From Phalacrocorax aristotelis (lineage: Eukaryota > Chordata > Aves > Suliformes > Phalacrocoracidae), in the NCBI RefSeq assembly GCF_949628215.1, contig NC_134277.1:54384918-54448917 (forward strand): 64,000 nt of DNA. The letters are read 5' to 3'. Position numbers and translations under genes: made by a program. The notes beneath the pieces are model-generated. The model had not been told where the DNA came from, made no database searches, and was given only the letters and a program-made list of their open reading frames with translations. Of the stretch, positions 26,070 through 64,000 are shown piece by piece; within the stretch, counting starts at the first letter, position 1; the number at the start of each line of letters is the position of its first letter.

Positions 26070-26553
26070 GGAAGCGGCGCCATGGACCGTCGGGCTCTCT
26101 CATTTCTTCCTCTGCGGGGGGGGAGGGGAGGGAGAAGAGAAGAGAAGAGAGGCGTTCCTTCGTGTTTCCCGAGAAAAAAATCTAACCTCCCGGCCGGTGT
26201 TTTTCCTTTCCAAAGCCCTGACGGAAACCTCTCGCCCTCGAGGGCGCCCCCTGCAGCCCCCTGCGCCACCAGCCATCCCCCTGCCTGCCAGCTCCCTCCC
26301 CCCCTTTTCCCTGTTGCGTGGTACCGCCGGCAGGCCAGGGCACGGGGCGCGGGCAGCTGGGAGCGGGCGGCGCGCGGCGCCGCCGTTGCCGACTGTGCCG
26401 AGTCGGTTAGTGGGTGTGTGGGGACCCACTCGGGGCCGGCGCTGAGGGGCACCTCGACACACACACACACCCCGCCGCCTGCAGCGACGAGGGGCCGCCC
26501 CGCTCCCTTGCAGCGGCTCTCGGCGTCCTGCCGTGCGCCCCCCGGGAGCTACC
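26070..26553 (+). other. NT5C3A: NT5C3A 5' UTR region (start uncertain)
   Basis: GC-rich leader upstream of the ATG, with a purine run of GGGA/AAGAG units (about 26,115-26,151) and an AC dinucleotide tract (26,457-26,471). An upstream ATG at 26,082 in good context opens a long frame different from the main one. The true transcription start is not visible. Confidence 0.5.
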
Positions 26554-54704
<28,151 letters not shown>

Positions 54705-55110
54705 ATTGCAGTCTCGAGTCACTCCATTCCTTCCAGGAGGCAACTGGACAGAAGAACACACGTGTGCTATCTTAGACGTGTTTATTACTCATTTACAGAA
54801 CTGTTTAATTTAATTTAAGACTTTTATCTTCATTTTGGTATTTTGAAATATATGTGGCATCCATTGTCAACTAGAAGCTCCTTTTACTGCTTTTATGCGG
54901 TTCTTTATTGCCTCACACTCCTATTATAACTAAATTTCAATTGAATTTATAGATGTGATAAACTGCTGCTGACAGGATACTGTGGTTCACTGTCTTTTAA
55001 TCAGGCATTTCAGAGGAGCATTTTAGAAAATGTGGCTATTTTGTAATATTGAAGATGTAAACGTTCTGTGAATAAGCAGTGTGCATGTTTGTGTTGCCTT
55101 TTCTTCTTTC
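54705..55110 (+). other. NT5C3A: NT5C3A 3' UTR (end uncertain)
   Basis: AT-rich sequence after the stop. No canonical AATAAA is visible nearby. Weak candidates are GATAAA near 54,957 and AATAAG near 55,072, the latter followed by a GT-rich stretch (GTGTGCATGTTTGTGTTG) typical downstream of a cleavage site. Confidence 0.4.
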
Positions 55111-55774
55111 AAGGAAGATATTTCAGTCTCAGCTGTACTTTTAAGGATTTTACTCATATGCTACAGACTTTCACAAAAAGTTTTTCGTACATATATTTTT
55201 CTTCAGTAAAAATGCTTTATTCACCCGATTCAGGCAAAGTCTTTCTTCTTGATAGATTTTTGTATCATTACAAAATAGCCTCTATCCTTATGGTTTCTTT
55301 ATCCTCTGTGGAATGGGAAGAATGTTTTAAGTTAGTGTATCTGAGGTAAAGTTTCTCATCTTTGTAACAACAGATAATTTCAGTAAGCTAATAGTACACA
55401 GCCATAACTTCAGCACCTTTGCAGATCTTATTTTGTGTACTACTCCACTTCTAGCCTGCTGTTTCATGTCAAAGCTAGCATGGCTCATTTGAAATAATTT
55501 CTCTTGGAATTGTCAGTGAGCTGCTCCCAAAACAGAAAATCAAACCAGAGCTAGATCTTAATCTTGGATTTTAAAAGCAGGCTTAGCCATTTTGCAAAAT
55601 CGGGTATTCTAGCTACCAGTCCCGTGCCTCCGAAGCACTTAAGGAACACTTCTCCAGGCTGGCTTTAAGTCACATTCCCACTCTCTGCAAATTGTAAGCA
55701 CAAGTATCAGTATAGCATCTAGCTCTTCTAGCTTTGTTATGCAAGTCCTCTCTGCTTAAACACCTACTGAATCT

Positions 55775-55985
55775 TCATAGAATGGTTTGGGTTGGAAGGG
55801 ACCTTTAAAGGACATTTGGTCCAACCCTCCTACAATTAGCAGAGACATCTTCAACTAGATCAGGTTGCTCAGAGCCTTGTCCAACCTGACCTTGAACACA
55901 TCCAGGGAGCAGGCATCTGCCACCTCTCTGAGCAACCTGTTCCAGTGTTTCACCACCATCATTGTAAAAAATTTCCTCAGAAAGT
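55775..55985 (-). mobile_element. CR1 3' end fragment
   Basis: The plus strand reads TAGAATGGTTTGGGTTGGAA, then GGGACCTTTAAAGGACATTT and TCCAACCCTCC. The minus-strand reading contains [19 protein letters not shown], the C-terminal end of CR1 ORF2. 5'-truncated and inactive. Confidence 0.9.
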
Positions 55986-56879
55986 ATTTCCCCCATACTG
56001 AACACATTACAGTACCTCTCAGCATCATGTACAGAATGATATAGCTTAATATAGCCTCAGCTTTGGAAGGCTTACTCCAATATGGTGTAGGAGAAGTTAA
56101 AGATGGTGTTGTGACCCTGGTCCGAAGAGGTCTCAGCTGTACCAGCTCCATTCATTAATAAGATAGAGGCAATCCTACAACTTCCCTAACATGCAACACA
56201 GTCATTGTTCCCCTTTGCTTTCTTTTATACACAGCAGGGACTGTGCCGTCTTCCCTTCCCTGAGGAACTGTAATGAATATATGGGAGAGCCAAGATCCAC
56301 ATTCTCTCCCACCAACGAGTAATACACATCTCAAGAAATGGCCTCTCTCTGTCCAACCTGTGGCCCATTATCAAAATTCTGACTCAGTAGCACCACTCAC
56401 ATTTTCTTCCAAATTGGACAACTTATACCTGTTACCACACCTGCTGGAACTTTTCTAAGAAAGCAAGAGGGGGGTAATTGTCTTACCCCACCTTTGCATC
56501 CTCTGCAGTAAACTGAAATGAAATCATCCCTGTATTTTGAATGCACGGCAGAGGCTTGACACACAGTCAGAGGTAGTGTGAGCATCCTTTCATCATCACA
56601 TTGCACATGCTGTACCAGCAGTGAACTGCTGAGCACAGGGACCCTTCAGAAATTCCAGCTTGCATCTTAACAGGCAAAGACTGTTTGAGGGATTATGTCC
56701 TCCTTGTCTACAATCGTGTAATTCTCTACTCCTGGCACAGGGGCAGCCATATCCCTAGAAGCAGGAGCCTTAGAAGCCGTCCGTTTGAGCAGAAAACCAC
56801 TTAAACAGTAAACGACTGACGAGAGGATAGTGTCTTGGCTGCCTTCCATTTGAGTGCCACAACTCAGGCGGTAGCAGAC

Positions 56880-57790
56880 TGGAAGAGTTGAAAGCACCCT
56901 GGCGGTGCCAGTGACAGGAGGAGATGGGAGCTGCAGCTGCCCCAGTCCTGGCCTGCCAAGAGCCTGTCAGCCAAAGCCAGAAGATGGGAAGAGCTTGGAA
57001 GCAGTAGTGACAGCTGCTGAGTCAGTGGCATCAGGAGAGCTGCTATTCACCCTGTCTTCCATGCACACACAGAAAACCAAGTGCCCAGCAGCAGCGGGTG
57101 CTGCAGTTGATGTGTGACTGACAGGAGCAAAGACTGGCCAAGTGGGAGACACTGCACAGAACAGGCTGGAGGTGAGAAGGACTTGTGGCAGTGGGGCTGA
57201 GCAGGGGAGGTGCTGCAGCTCTAGGACCTGCAGGGTGAGCAGCTGCACGGGGTGGAAGGAATAGGCAGCAAAGGCAGCAGGTTGGGGTGTAGAAGATCCC
57301 CTGGGGGCAGCCAGGGACAGAGCAGCATTGTACAAGTTGTCACAGAAGAGCAGGAGGAAGTGTATTAGAAAATGCCCACCATAGTGGGACAGGATAGACC
57401 TGCAAGTGCCAGGAACACCCAGCCAGGACGGGCAGGAAAGTTGTTCCCCAACCCACAAGGCACACACTTTCTCCCTTTCCACTCCTGCCTGGATGTGCCA
57501 TTGAGCCAACCTTCACACACAGGCCCTGGGGCCTCTTTCCCTGTGCCCCCCATTTGCCTGGGCCAGGGAGGAGGGCAGGACGGTCGTGTTGCAAAACTGC
57601 AAGGGAGGGAGCAGTCTGTGCAGTCATCATCTGCCAACACTACGGTTTCAGCACTGCCAGCAAAATAGCAGGCAATGTTAGGTATGACAGCCCGCAGGAC
57701 ATCAGTGTGAACTGCCCGCTCAGCAGCGTGGTCTGCGCCACCCTGCGCGTGGCAAGGCTCTTAGGGAACGCTGCAGAGTTCTGAGGGGAG
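56880..57790. other. GC-richer block, unidentified
   Basis: Clearly richer in G and C than its flanks, with several CpGs near its right end. Open frames exist on both strands: about 180 codons on the minus strand at 56,967-57,509, and about 76 on the plus strand ending at 57,784. None shows a domain, start context or splice pattern I recognise. It could be an old repeat, a non-coding RNA exon or a regulatory element. Confidence 0.4.
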
Positions 57791-60700
57791 GTCAGCAGAC
57801 ACAGTTCCTTTAGCAGTCAACATTTTGTGTTGTAGGCACTTACAGAATTTATGTTAGCTGAGCTAACATCAAGTTTTTAGGGGGGGTAGGGTTGGTGGTT
57901 CTTGGTTTTGGTGTTTTTTGGTTTTTTAAACAAGCAGTCATGCTGGCTCTTCTGTCATAGCTGCCAAATAAAAGTCCAAAAGGCAAAGGCCTTCTGAAAA
58001 ATACCAAGGTGTTTGGCTGCACTGCTGACTCAACCAGTCTCCAGTTGCAAGGGGCTAATTACTAGGCATTACTCCCAAAGTTTACACTGGGACAAAATTT
58101 TCTGTTTACAGGTGGGTTACCTTTGGCATACAGATAACAGTTAAAATTTAGAAAATGTGAAAAGCAGCTGATAGCCACAGCTCCACAGCACAAGGTATGT
58201 CAGCAACACACTGGCACAAGACCATTCTGGCTACAGGCATAATGGATTTCCCTGGCCATCGCAGCATTGGTGAAAAAGAAGGGGCAATTCTGGTCTTTCT
58301 GTAGTGTTCCTGAGAGGCAGGACTGCCCCACGTTCCCATCCAACTTGCCTCAGGATTTCATGTAAACTCATTGATCCTCCCTCCAGAATCTTTCCCTTAG
58401 CCTACCCAACCCCACAGGAGGCAAGCCATTGCTCCTTCAGCGTGATGAGGATCTCACTGTTCAACCCACCCGCAGATCTCACCTCCAAGCAGAAGGACAA
58501 TGAACAGTCAGTCACCAAGTGTTCAGTCCACAATGACAATCGCTTAAAGAAAAGGATTCTTGCCCTTCCACAAGGAGGCAGGTAAGACGAGATCTCCAGC
58601 ACACTTTCCTCCTTCTATCATTAAATCCTGTCAGTCTCATATTCTGCGTTAAGGGTCTGCCGGAGCAGTGAACCTTTGCTAGGACATACAAGCAACTAAG
58701 CCATGTTGCAATCACCTGATAGAAAAGGGTATCTGCCAAATAACTTACTTCTTGAAACGCCATACGGATAGCTTTTGAGAAAAAACAGCTACTTACACGA
58801 TCAACCAGAACCAGGAGGTCTGATTTTTAAAACCTACATAGTGCCGTGCAGATTATCAAGATCCTTTCATCACCTCACATCCCACTGCCAGCTGTAACTC
58901 TTGCTCATATGGTAGCTAAGCGGAAACACAAAATGCATTTTTAGATATCCTCCACTTTTTCAAAATCCCATCGTTTTGTCGCAAGTCTGTTGGCTAGAAA
59001 TAAGAGCTGATACTATCAGTTGCCTCTCCAAAACCATCAACAAAATTAACTCTGCAGCAACAGCTTAAGCCATCCTTCTCTAGCAAGTCTAATTCTTGTA
59101 ATTGCTATCCAGATTCTGCATTCAGTTTTAGGAAAGAGATACTATTAACAGTGTCTCTTTCTAAATCAAATTTCTAACCAGAAACATTTTGCAACCCTGA
59201 AAGTATATTTCATTTATGGTTCAGTTTGGAAAGACAGGTATCATACATTTGCCCAACCATTTTCCCATAGTCAGAAGAGAATATCTAAAGTTTAAAGCAA
59301 TGAATAAGGAGTAAGGTTAAGTGCATTTGTTACTTTTTTTTTTCCCCGCTACTCACAATATCTGTTCTGTCTGTAGCACACGTCCAAGGTCAAGTATTTG
59401 GGACCTTTACTTAGCTAAAAATGTTTCCTCCTCCTGAGTGGGTGTTACAGGCATCTCAAATGTCCTCTTACTGTCAAACACACACTAATAGTTCTGAACT
59501 GAGCCAAAAACTTACACCAAGTACTAGCTAAATATGCCATTTTTAAGCCTAAAAGAAAATCTGGATTTTTTTTTTCCGCAGAAGAAAGTAATATTTGAGT
59601 TTAACAACTGCAAACTCTGATTTAAGTATAATTTCTGAATATACTTGCAAGAGGCAGAGCTATATGGTAGAAAGTAACACAGCCAAACTAGGACAGAAAA
59701 ATCACCTAGAAAAAAATATTTATAAATACCTGGATTATTTCTGGGTGCACACCCATGTTCTGTTTCCCTTCCACTGAGCCCCTGATAATCCAGTAGGTAA
59801 CTGCAGGCACCTTCCTTTCATCAACTGGCTGTCGAACAGGAGTCAGCCGCCCAGCTCTCTGAGAAAAGCACCTGGCTGTTGCATTAGAGTAGAGCAGCCA
59901 TCTGATTGCTGGTGAGTCGTCCGTTAGCTTAACCATCCATTTTCATCCCACCATTAATGACCCTTAAAGAGTTATCATCTGTTTTCTGAATAAGCTAGTT
60001 AAGTATGTAAGAAAGTCTCTAAATAGATACCTTCCGCATAAAAAAAAAAATATTTTATGTTTTGAGGTAGAAAATATTTTCCTTATATCTATATCCACCA
60101 GAGGCCACCCCCTCTAACAGGAAGGTGACATAGAGAGGTTTCTTTAGTGCTGGAGGTGCAGGGGCTGTGCTGAGCAATCCCGGTCCATACCAGCACAACT
60201 TCACTTCCCAGCCAGCTCACCCAACCCCTCATGTGGCTATCTGGCAGGCAGCTTGCCTCACTCTTAAAGGGCTGCCACACACCGTGAGGAGCAGTGGGCA
60301 GAGAAGTACTTTTCTGAGAAGGAAGGTGGCCCCAAGCCTTTCTTTGAGGAAGGAGCCAACAGCAAAGAACTGACAAGGTCTACATAAGTAATCAAAAATT
60401 CTGGATTTTATTGAGTTTAGCCTAACATAGCCAGGTAGTCCTGGCCGCTGTTGCCTTTGGCAAGTAAGTGCCCGGTAATAATACAATTATTTTGCAGCAA
60501 GTTTTCCCACTTATTCTTTGCTTTCCCCCCAAGCTGCATTCTTATTTCCAAAATGGCAGCCTCCAGACTTGGGAGGAGGGTGAGGTGAGGGGGTAACAAA
60601 AGCTTCCTCTTGACAGAAAAACCTTTTAGATGAATCACAAACCATGTTTGCTAAGGCCTAAGGAGCAGCGGAATGAGAATTTCGGCTGTACTTACCCTAA

Positions 60701-61703
60701 CCAGAGGCACTGGTAAAGTCATATCTGCTATCCCATCGCTGACCTGGGCTTCCAAAAATATCCAGCAGAGGGATCTTTGGGATCACCAAGTGATGGCACT
60801 TCTGTGCGTGGTGTGGCTCTTTGTCCTGCATCTGCCCTGCTGTATGGCTCTGCTCTCCGGGGTTAGTAGGTGCTCTTCAGGCCACCTCCCGGGAACCTCC
60901 CACCATGGAGGAACCACCCTGATCCGTTGTGCCAAAAGACCTATTCACTAAGACGTCCTCAAAACAATCCTGGATATCTGGAAGATGTGTTTGGGTTTTG
61001 GGGGTATGTATGAGAACAAAGTAAGGAGTTGTTTCCACACTGAGGACTGCTTCTGGCAGCACTCAATCACAACTTGCTCCCTATCTCAGCTCTGGAAGCA
61101 TGCCAAAGCAATGCATTTGAACCACAGCGACAAGCGAGAAATCTACTTCCAAATAAAAGAAATGGGAAAATTTTGTGCAAGTCTTCAGAGAAAGCTGCTT
61201 TCACAAGTTGGAAATGCTTCTAAGGAGCCATTCGGGTCATAAACATTTGGATTGCAAGTGCTGTCCGCCGATATCCACAGTATTTACATCTGGTATGAAG
61301 GGCCGGTGTTTACGTCAACCCAAACCAGAGCAGACTTCCAGCATTTTACATGCAATACATGTGGTTTTTGAACTACAGATAAAGTGAAAATTTCAAACCT
61401 TAGATACAAAGCCCATTGAGTTTGCTTTCGCTAGTCTGAGGAATGAAACGTTATTTCGTATATAAGACAATTTTGTTCAATGAGAGACTTGGAACCCCCA
61501 GCCAAGAGAACCATCACCCTCCCAGCTGTCACAGCTGATGGCAATACGGGATGGGCAGTTTAGGGAACTCCGCCTAAAGCCAAAGAATAACTTTACTTCA
61601 CCTGTGTGAAGTATGAAATAAAAAAACCCTCTTACTGCAGCTTGTTATTTTTCAATAATTTTGAATCAAATAATCTTAGTTTAAAATATTTTTCCTGAAG
61701 ACC

Positions 61704-62050
61704 ATAGAATCACAGAATGGTTTGGGTTGGAAGGGACCTTTAGAGGCCATCTAGTCCAACCCTCCTGCAATAAGCAGGGACATCTTCAACCACATCATAT
61801 TGCTCAGAGCCCCGTCCAACCTGATCTTGACTGTTTCCAGGGATGGGGGATCTGCCACCTCTCTGGGCAACCTGTTCCAGTGTTTCACCACCATCATTGT
61901 AAAAAATTTTTTCCTTATAACATGTCTAAATCTCCCCTCCTTTAGTTTAACACCCTTACCCCTTGTCCTGTCACAACAGGCCTTGCTAAAGAGATTGCCC
62001 CCATCGACAGCAACATTGAACATACTCAGGATAAGCCTGCTATGTGCAAG
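61704..62050 (-). mobile_element. CR1 3' end fragment
   Basis: The plus strand reads ATAGAATCACAGAATGGTTT then GGGTTGGAAGGGACCTTTAG. The minus-strand frame contains [19 protein letters not shown] and LDGALSNMM. Same CR1 subfamily and orientation as the 55.8 kb copy, slightly longer. It ends close to the FKBP9 polyadenylation site. Confidence 0.9.
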
Positions 62051-62134
62051 AGAAGAGAGCTACGTCAAGGGTATTTGCCTGGAGTCAAGTTCCCAAGCCA
62101 CCAAATGCCAGAGAAAAATAAGAAACTTCAACAG

Positions 62135-63600
62135 TGATTGTTGATCAACATTTTATTTAACAAAAAGATCAGTTATCCAACATGTAATGGTATCAAACTC
62201 AGAAAAAATATTTCACTGCGCTTTCTATAACAACTGTATTAAAAACCAATACAAAATGTTTTAATCCAATCAAAATACCAGTTTTTCAAAAAGAGCATCT
62301 CAGGGAGCTTACAACCCGCATGTACAGATCAAGAAAAGCAAGAAACCAGACACAAAGCATGTAATGGCAACACAACTCCCTTCCTACTTGTCTTTGACAG
62401 TGTCGCGCTGTATGTATTTGTGCTCTTTATGTGTAGTGTACTGAGGGGGATCATACGGCCTTCCAGAAAAATTATGTCTGGTTAGTGTATTTTCTATTAA
62501 ACAGCCTGCTGCATTTATGGATCTAATGGGTGGCTGTCTCAAAAGTCCACATAATCTAAACAGCACTCCGAGGGCTGATGGTGTATTGAGGGATAGGCCA
62601 GAACATTTGCAGGCATAAACAGATGGGTCTGTTTCTTGATTCTGTCACTGTCTTTTTGTTTGTTCGCCGTGCCAGACTGCTCTGCTGCATAAGCTCTAAG
62701 TACTTACTCCTTAGTCTAACAATTCCCAAAATAGGAGGCAGAAGCCCAACACAAAATCAATTGTATCCAGTATTTATGACAGTATTTGGACCCCGTAATA
62801 CTAATATTTAAAGTCTAACAAAACTATAAATAAGGTTGCAGCTAGAAAGGTTTGGGAATCGCTGATCAGAACACCGTTTCAACAGGCCAACAAGAAGAGT
62901 CAAGGTTATTAATTAAATACAATACAGATGGTAGCGAACTTTTATTTCATAAGGTAAAAACCCAGTTAAAATTCTAGGCCTGTTTAATTTAATTCACAGC
63001 TTACGGGAATTTTGCAATGGCATAGCTATCATCTGCGCGTTCTGCAATTTGCAAATGGGAGCTCCTGCTGGCAAGTATTCATACGAGTTTGTTCAGTCAC
63101 TGGGAAGAGTGCTCATGCCTTCTAAAAGGAACTGGGCTCAATGGCTGACAATTTTTACAGGTTATTTTGGTGGGGAATAGTTTCTTGTTTCTTCTCCTGC
63201 AGATATATTTCGGGCACAAAAGGTTTTTTAAAACTCTCTTAAAAGCACTCGGTAACTTCCCCCTAACGTCCATCCACCCAAGTGACTATGTATTGTTCAA
63301 TGATGACTTCTAATCTTCAGCATAAAAACAGACCACGTGGGTCACGACACCACGTATGGCAGTACGCTCTTTATCTGTTTATACGTCCTATCTTGAGGCA
63401 CTTAACACTTTTTTCAAATACACCTAACAATTCCAACGGAAAAAATCTTCCTGTTTTAACAGCCTCCCAGCACAAAGGCACAGGCAGACGCAGGCTATCT
63501 AGCCAAGCGCTCACCTTTCAGAAACATGCTTGCCAAAACCTCTTCCAGTACACGCGTTCAAACAGTAGGTCAGCTCAGGACTCGTCTTTTTTTCATAGCT
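62135..63600 (-). other. FKBP9: FKBP9 3' UTR
   Basis: Inferred from the stop codon at 63,601-63,603 down to the first good polyadenylation signal on the minus strand. About 1.46 kb. Short open frames inside it have no recognised meaning. Confidence 0.65.
62152..62157 (-). terminator. FKBP9: Polyadenylation signal AATAAA of FKBP9
   Basis: TTTATT on the plus strand is AATAAA on the minus strand, in the context GTTAAATAAAATG. Cleavage would fall about 10-25 nt further left, near 62,135. Confidence 0.6.
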
Positions 63601-63783
63601 TTACAGTTCATCGTGTTCCTCTTTGGCCTCCTGGTCTTTCAATTTGAATTCTTCAGCGGTAACTTTACCATTTCCATCCCGGTCTTGATTGGTGAACATA
63701 TTTTTAACAATCTTTTCAAAATCAAAACCAGGAGCCAGTTTTCCTTTGCCAGAATCGACTTGAGCTTGAATGTACTCTGAAAA
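63601..63783 (-). CDS. FKBP9: FKBP9, last coding exon (EF-hand and HDEL)
   Basis: FKBP9 is a peptidyl-prolyl isomerase of the ER lumen with four FKBP domains followed by EF-hands. Only the last exon is in the window: 60 codons and the stop, acceptor CACCTAG, phase 0. It reads FSEYIQAQVDSGKGKLAPGF, then VKNMFTNQDRDGNGKVTAEE and KLKDQEAKEEHDEL. The 12-residue EF-hand loop DRDGNGKVTAEE (exon residues 34-45) has all calcium-binding positions. The C-terminal HDEL is the ER retention signal. FKBP7 and FKBP14 also end in EF-hands and HDEL, but the text matches FKBP9 best and NT5C3A is its known neighbour. The rest of the gene lies to the right. Confidence 0.95.
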   Translation of the reverse strand, partial: FSEYIQAQVDSGKGKLAPGFDFEKIVKNMFTNQDRDGNGKVTAEEFKLKDQEAKEEHDEL

Positions 63784-64000
63784 CTAGGTGGAGGGAAAGG
63801 AGAAGAAAGCAGCTCACAGTGAAACAGACATTTAAAACTGAAGAGGTATTTACAAAAGTAGCATTTATTTGTTTTGACTATTCAGCATTTTACTACTTAT
63901 TATTAAGCGTACATAAAAATACACCATTACAACCTAAACTGGACTAATTAGGACTGACACATGAGGTTACATCACTCTTTCTGGAGCTCAACAGGGATTT
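63784..64000 (-). other. FKBP9: FKBP9 last intron, partial
   Basis: Sequence upstream of the last exon on the minus strand. No further FKBP9 exon is visible before the window ends. Confidence 0.8.

Larger units (their letters stand above)
55111..62134. other. Intergenic region between convergent NT5C3A and FKBP9
   Basis: About 7 kb. It holds two minus-strand CR1 3' fragments (55.78 and 61.70 kb) and a GC-richer block at about 56.88-57.79 kb. The remainder (55,111-55,770; 56,000-56,870; 57,800-61,700) shows only short open frames and no gene I can identify. Confidence 0.6.

Noticed and set aside
56967-57509. 180-codon minus-strand frame as a gene
   Set aside because: No domain, splice structure or conserved block recognised; frames are open on both strands because of base composition.

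Overview
This is a 64 kb piece of a vertebrate nuclear genome, almost certainly a bird. Evidence: spliced genes with GT-AG introns, an AT-rich background broken by one strong CpG island, several CR1 LINE copies (the dominant avian retroposon) ending in the typical 'ATTCTATG'-like CR1 3' end, and predicted proteins very close to remembered avian and mammalian orthologues. No bacterial operon, CRISPR array or phage feature is present.

Layout. Positions 1 to about 25,975 hold the 5' part of BBS9 (Bardet-Biedl syndrome 9 / PTHB1, a BBSome subunit) on the minus strand: a non-coding first exon in the CpG island and four coding exons (24,716 down to 17,615) giving the first 147 residues. The rest of the gene lies beyond the left edge; intron 5 fills 1-17,614. 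About 25,380-27,130 is a CpG island acting as a bidirectional promoter, with GC boxes, a YY1-like site and a THAP11/ZNF143-type site. Positions 26,554-54,704 hold the whole coding region of NT5C3A (cytosolic pyrimidine 5'-nucleotidase 3A) on the plus strand in nine exons, 331 residues, with a 22.9 kb first intron. Positions 54,705 to about 62,134 are intergenic. Positions about 62,135-63,783 hold the last coding exon and 3' UTR of FKBP9 (an ER-resident FK506-binding protein) on the minus strand, convergent with NT5C3A.

The order BBS9 - NT5C3A - FKBP9 matches human chromosome 7p14.3, except that RP9, which in human lies between BBS9 and NT5C3A, is not found here. The three genes work separately: ciliary trafficking, pyrimidine nucleotide breakdown, and protein folding in the ER. 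Their only visible link is the promoter shared by BBS9 and NT5C3A.

Repeats include two long plus-strand CR1 copies in BBS9 introns (10.40-11.85 kb and 22.49-23.89 kb), three short minus-strand CR1 3' ends (41.0, 55.8 and 61.7 kb), an old diverged CR1-like fragment (about 36.1-36.5 kb), and a near-perfect inverted repeat in BBS9 intron 3 (20,131-20,288). The most interesting leads are possible unannotated exons in NT5C3A intron 1. Two of them have complementary phases and keep the reading frame open through exon 2; others could give alternative N-termini. These are reading-frame and splice-site inferences only and need RNA evidence.
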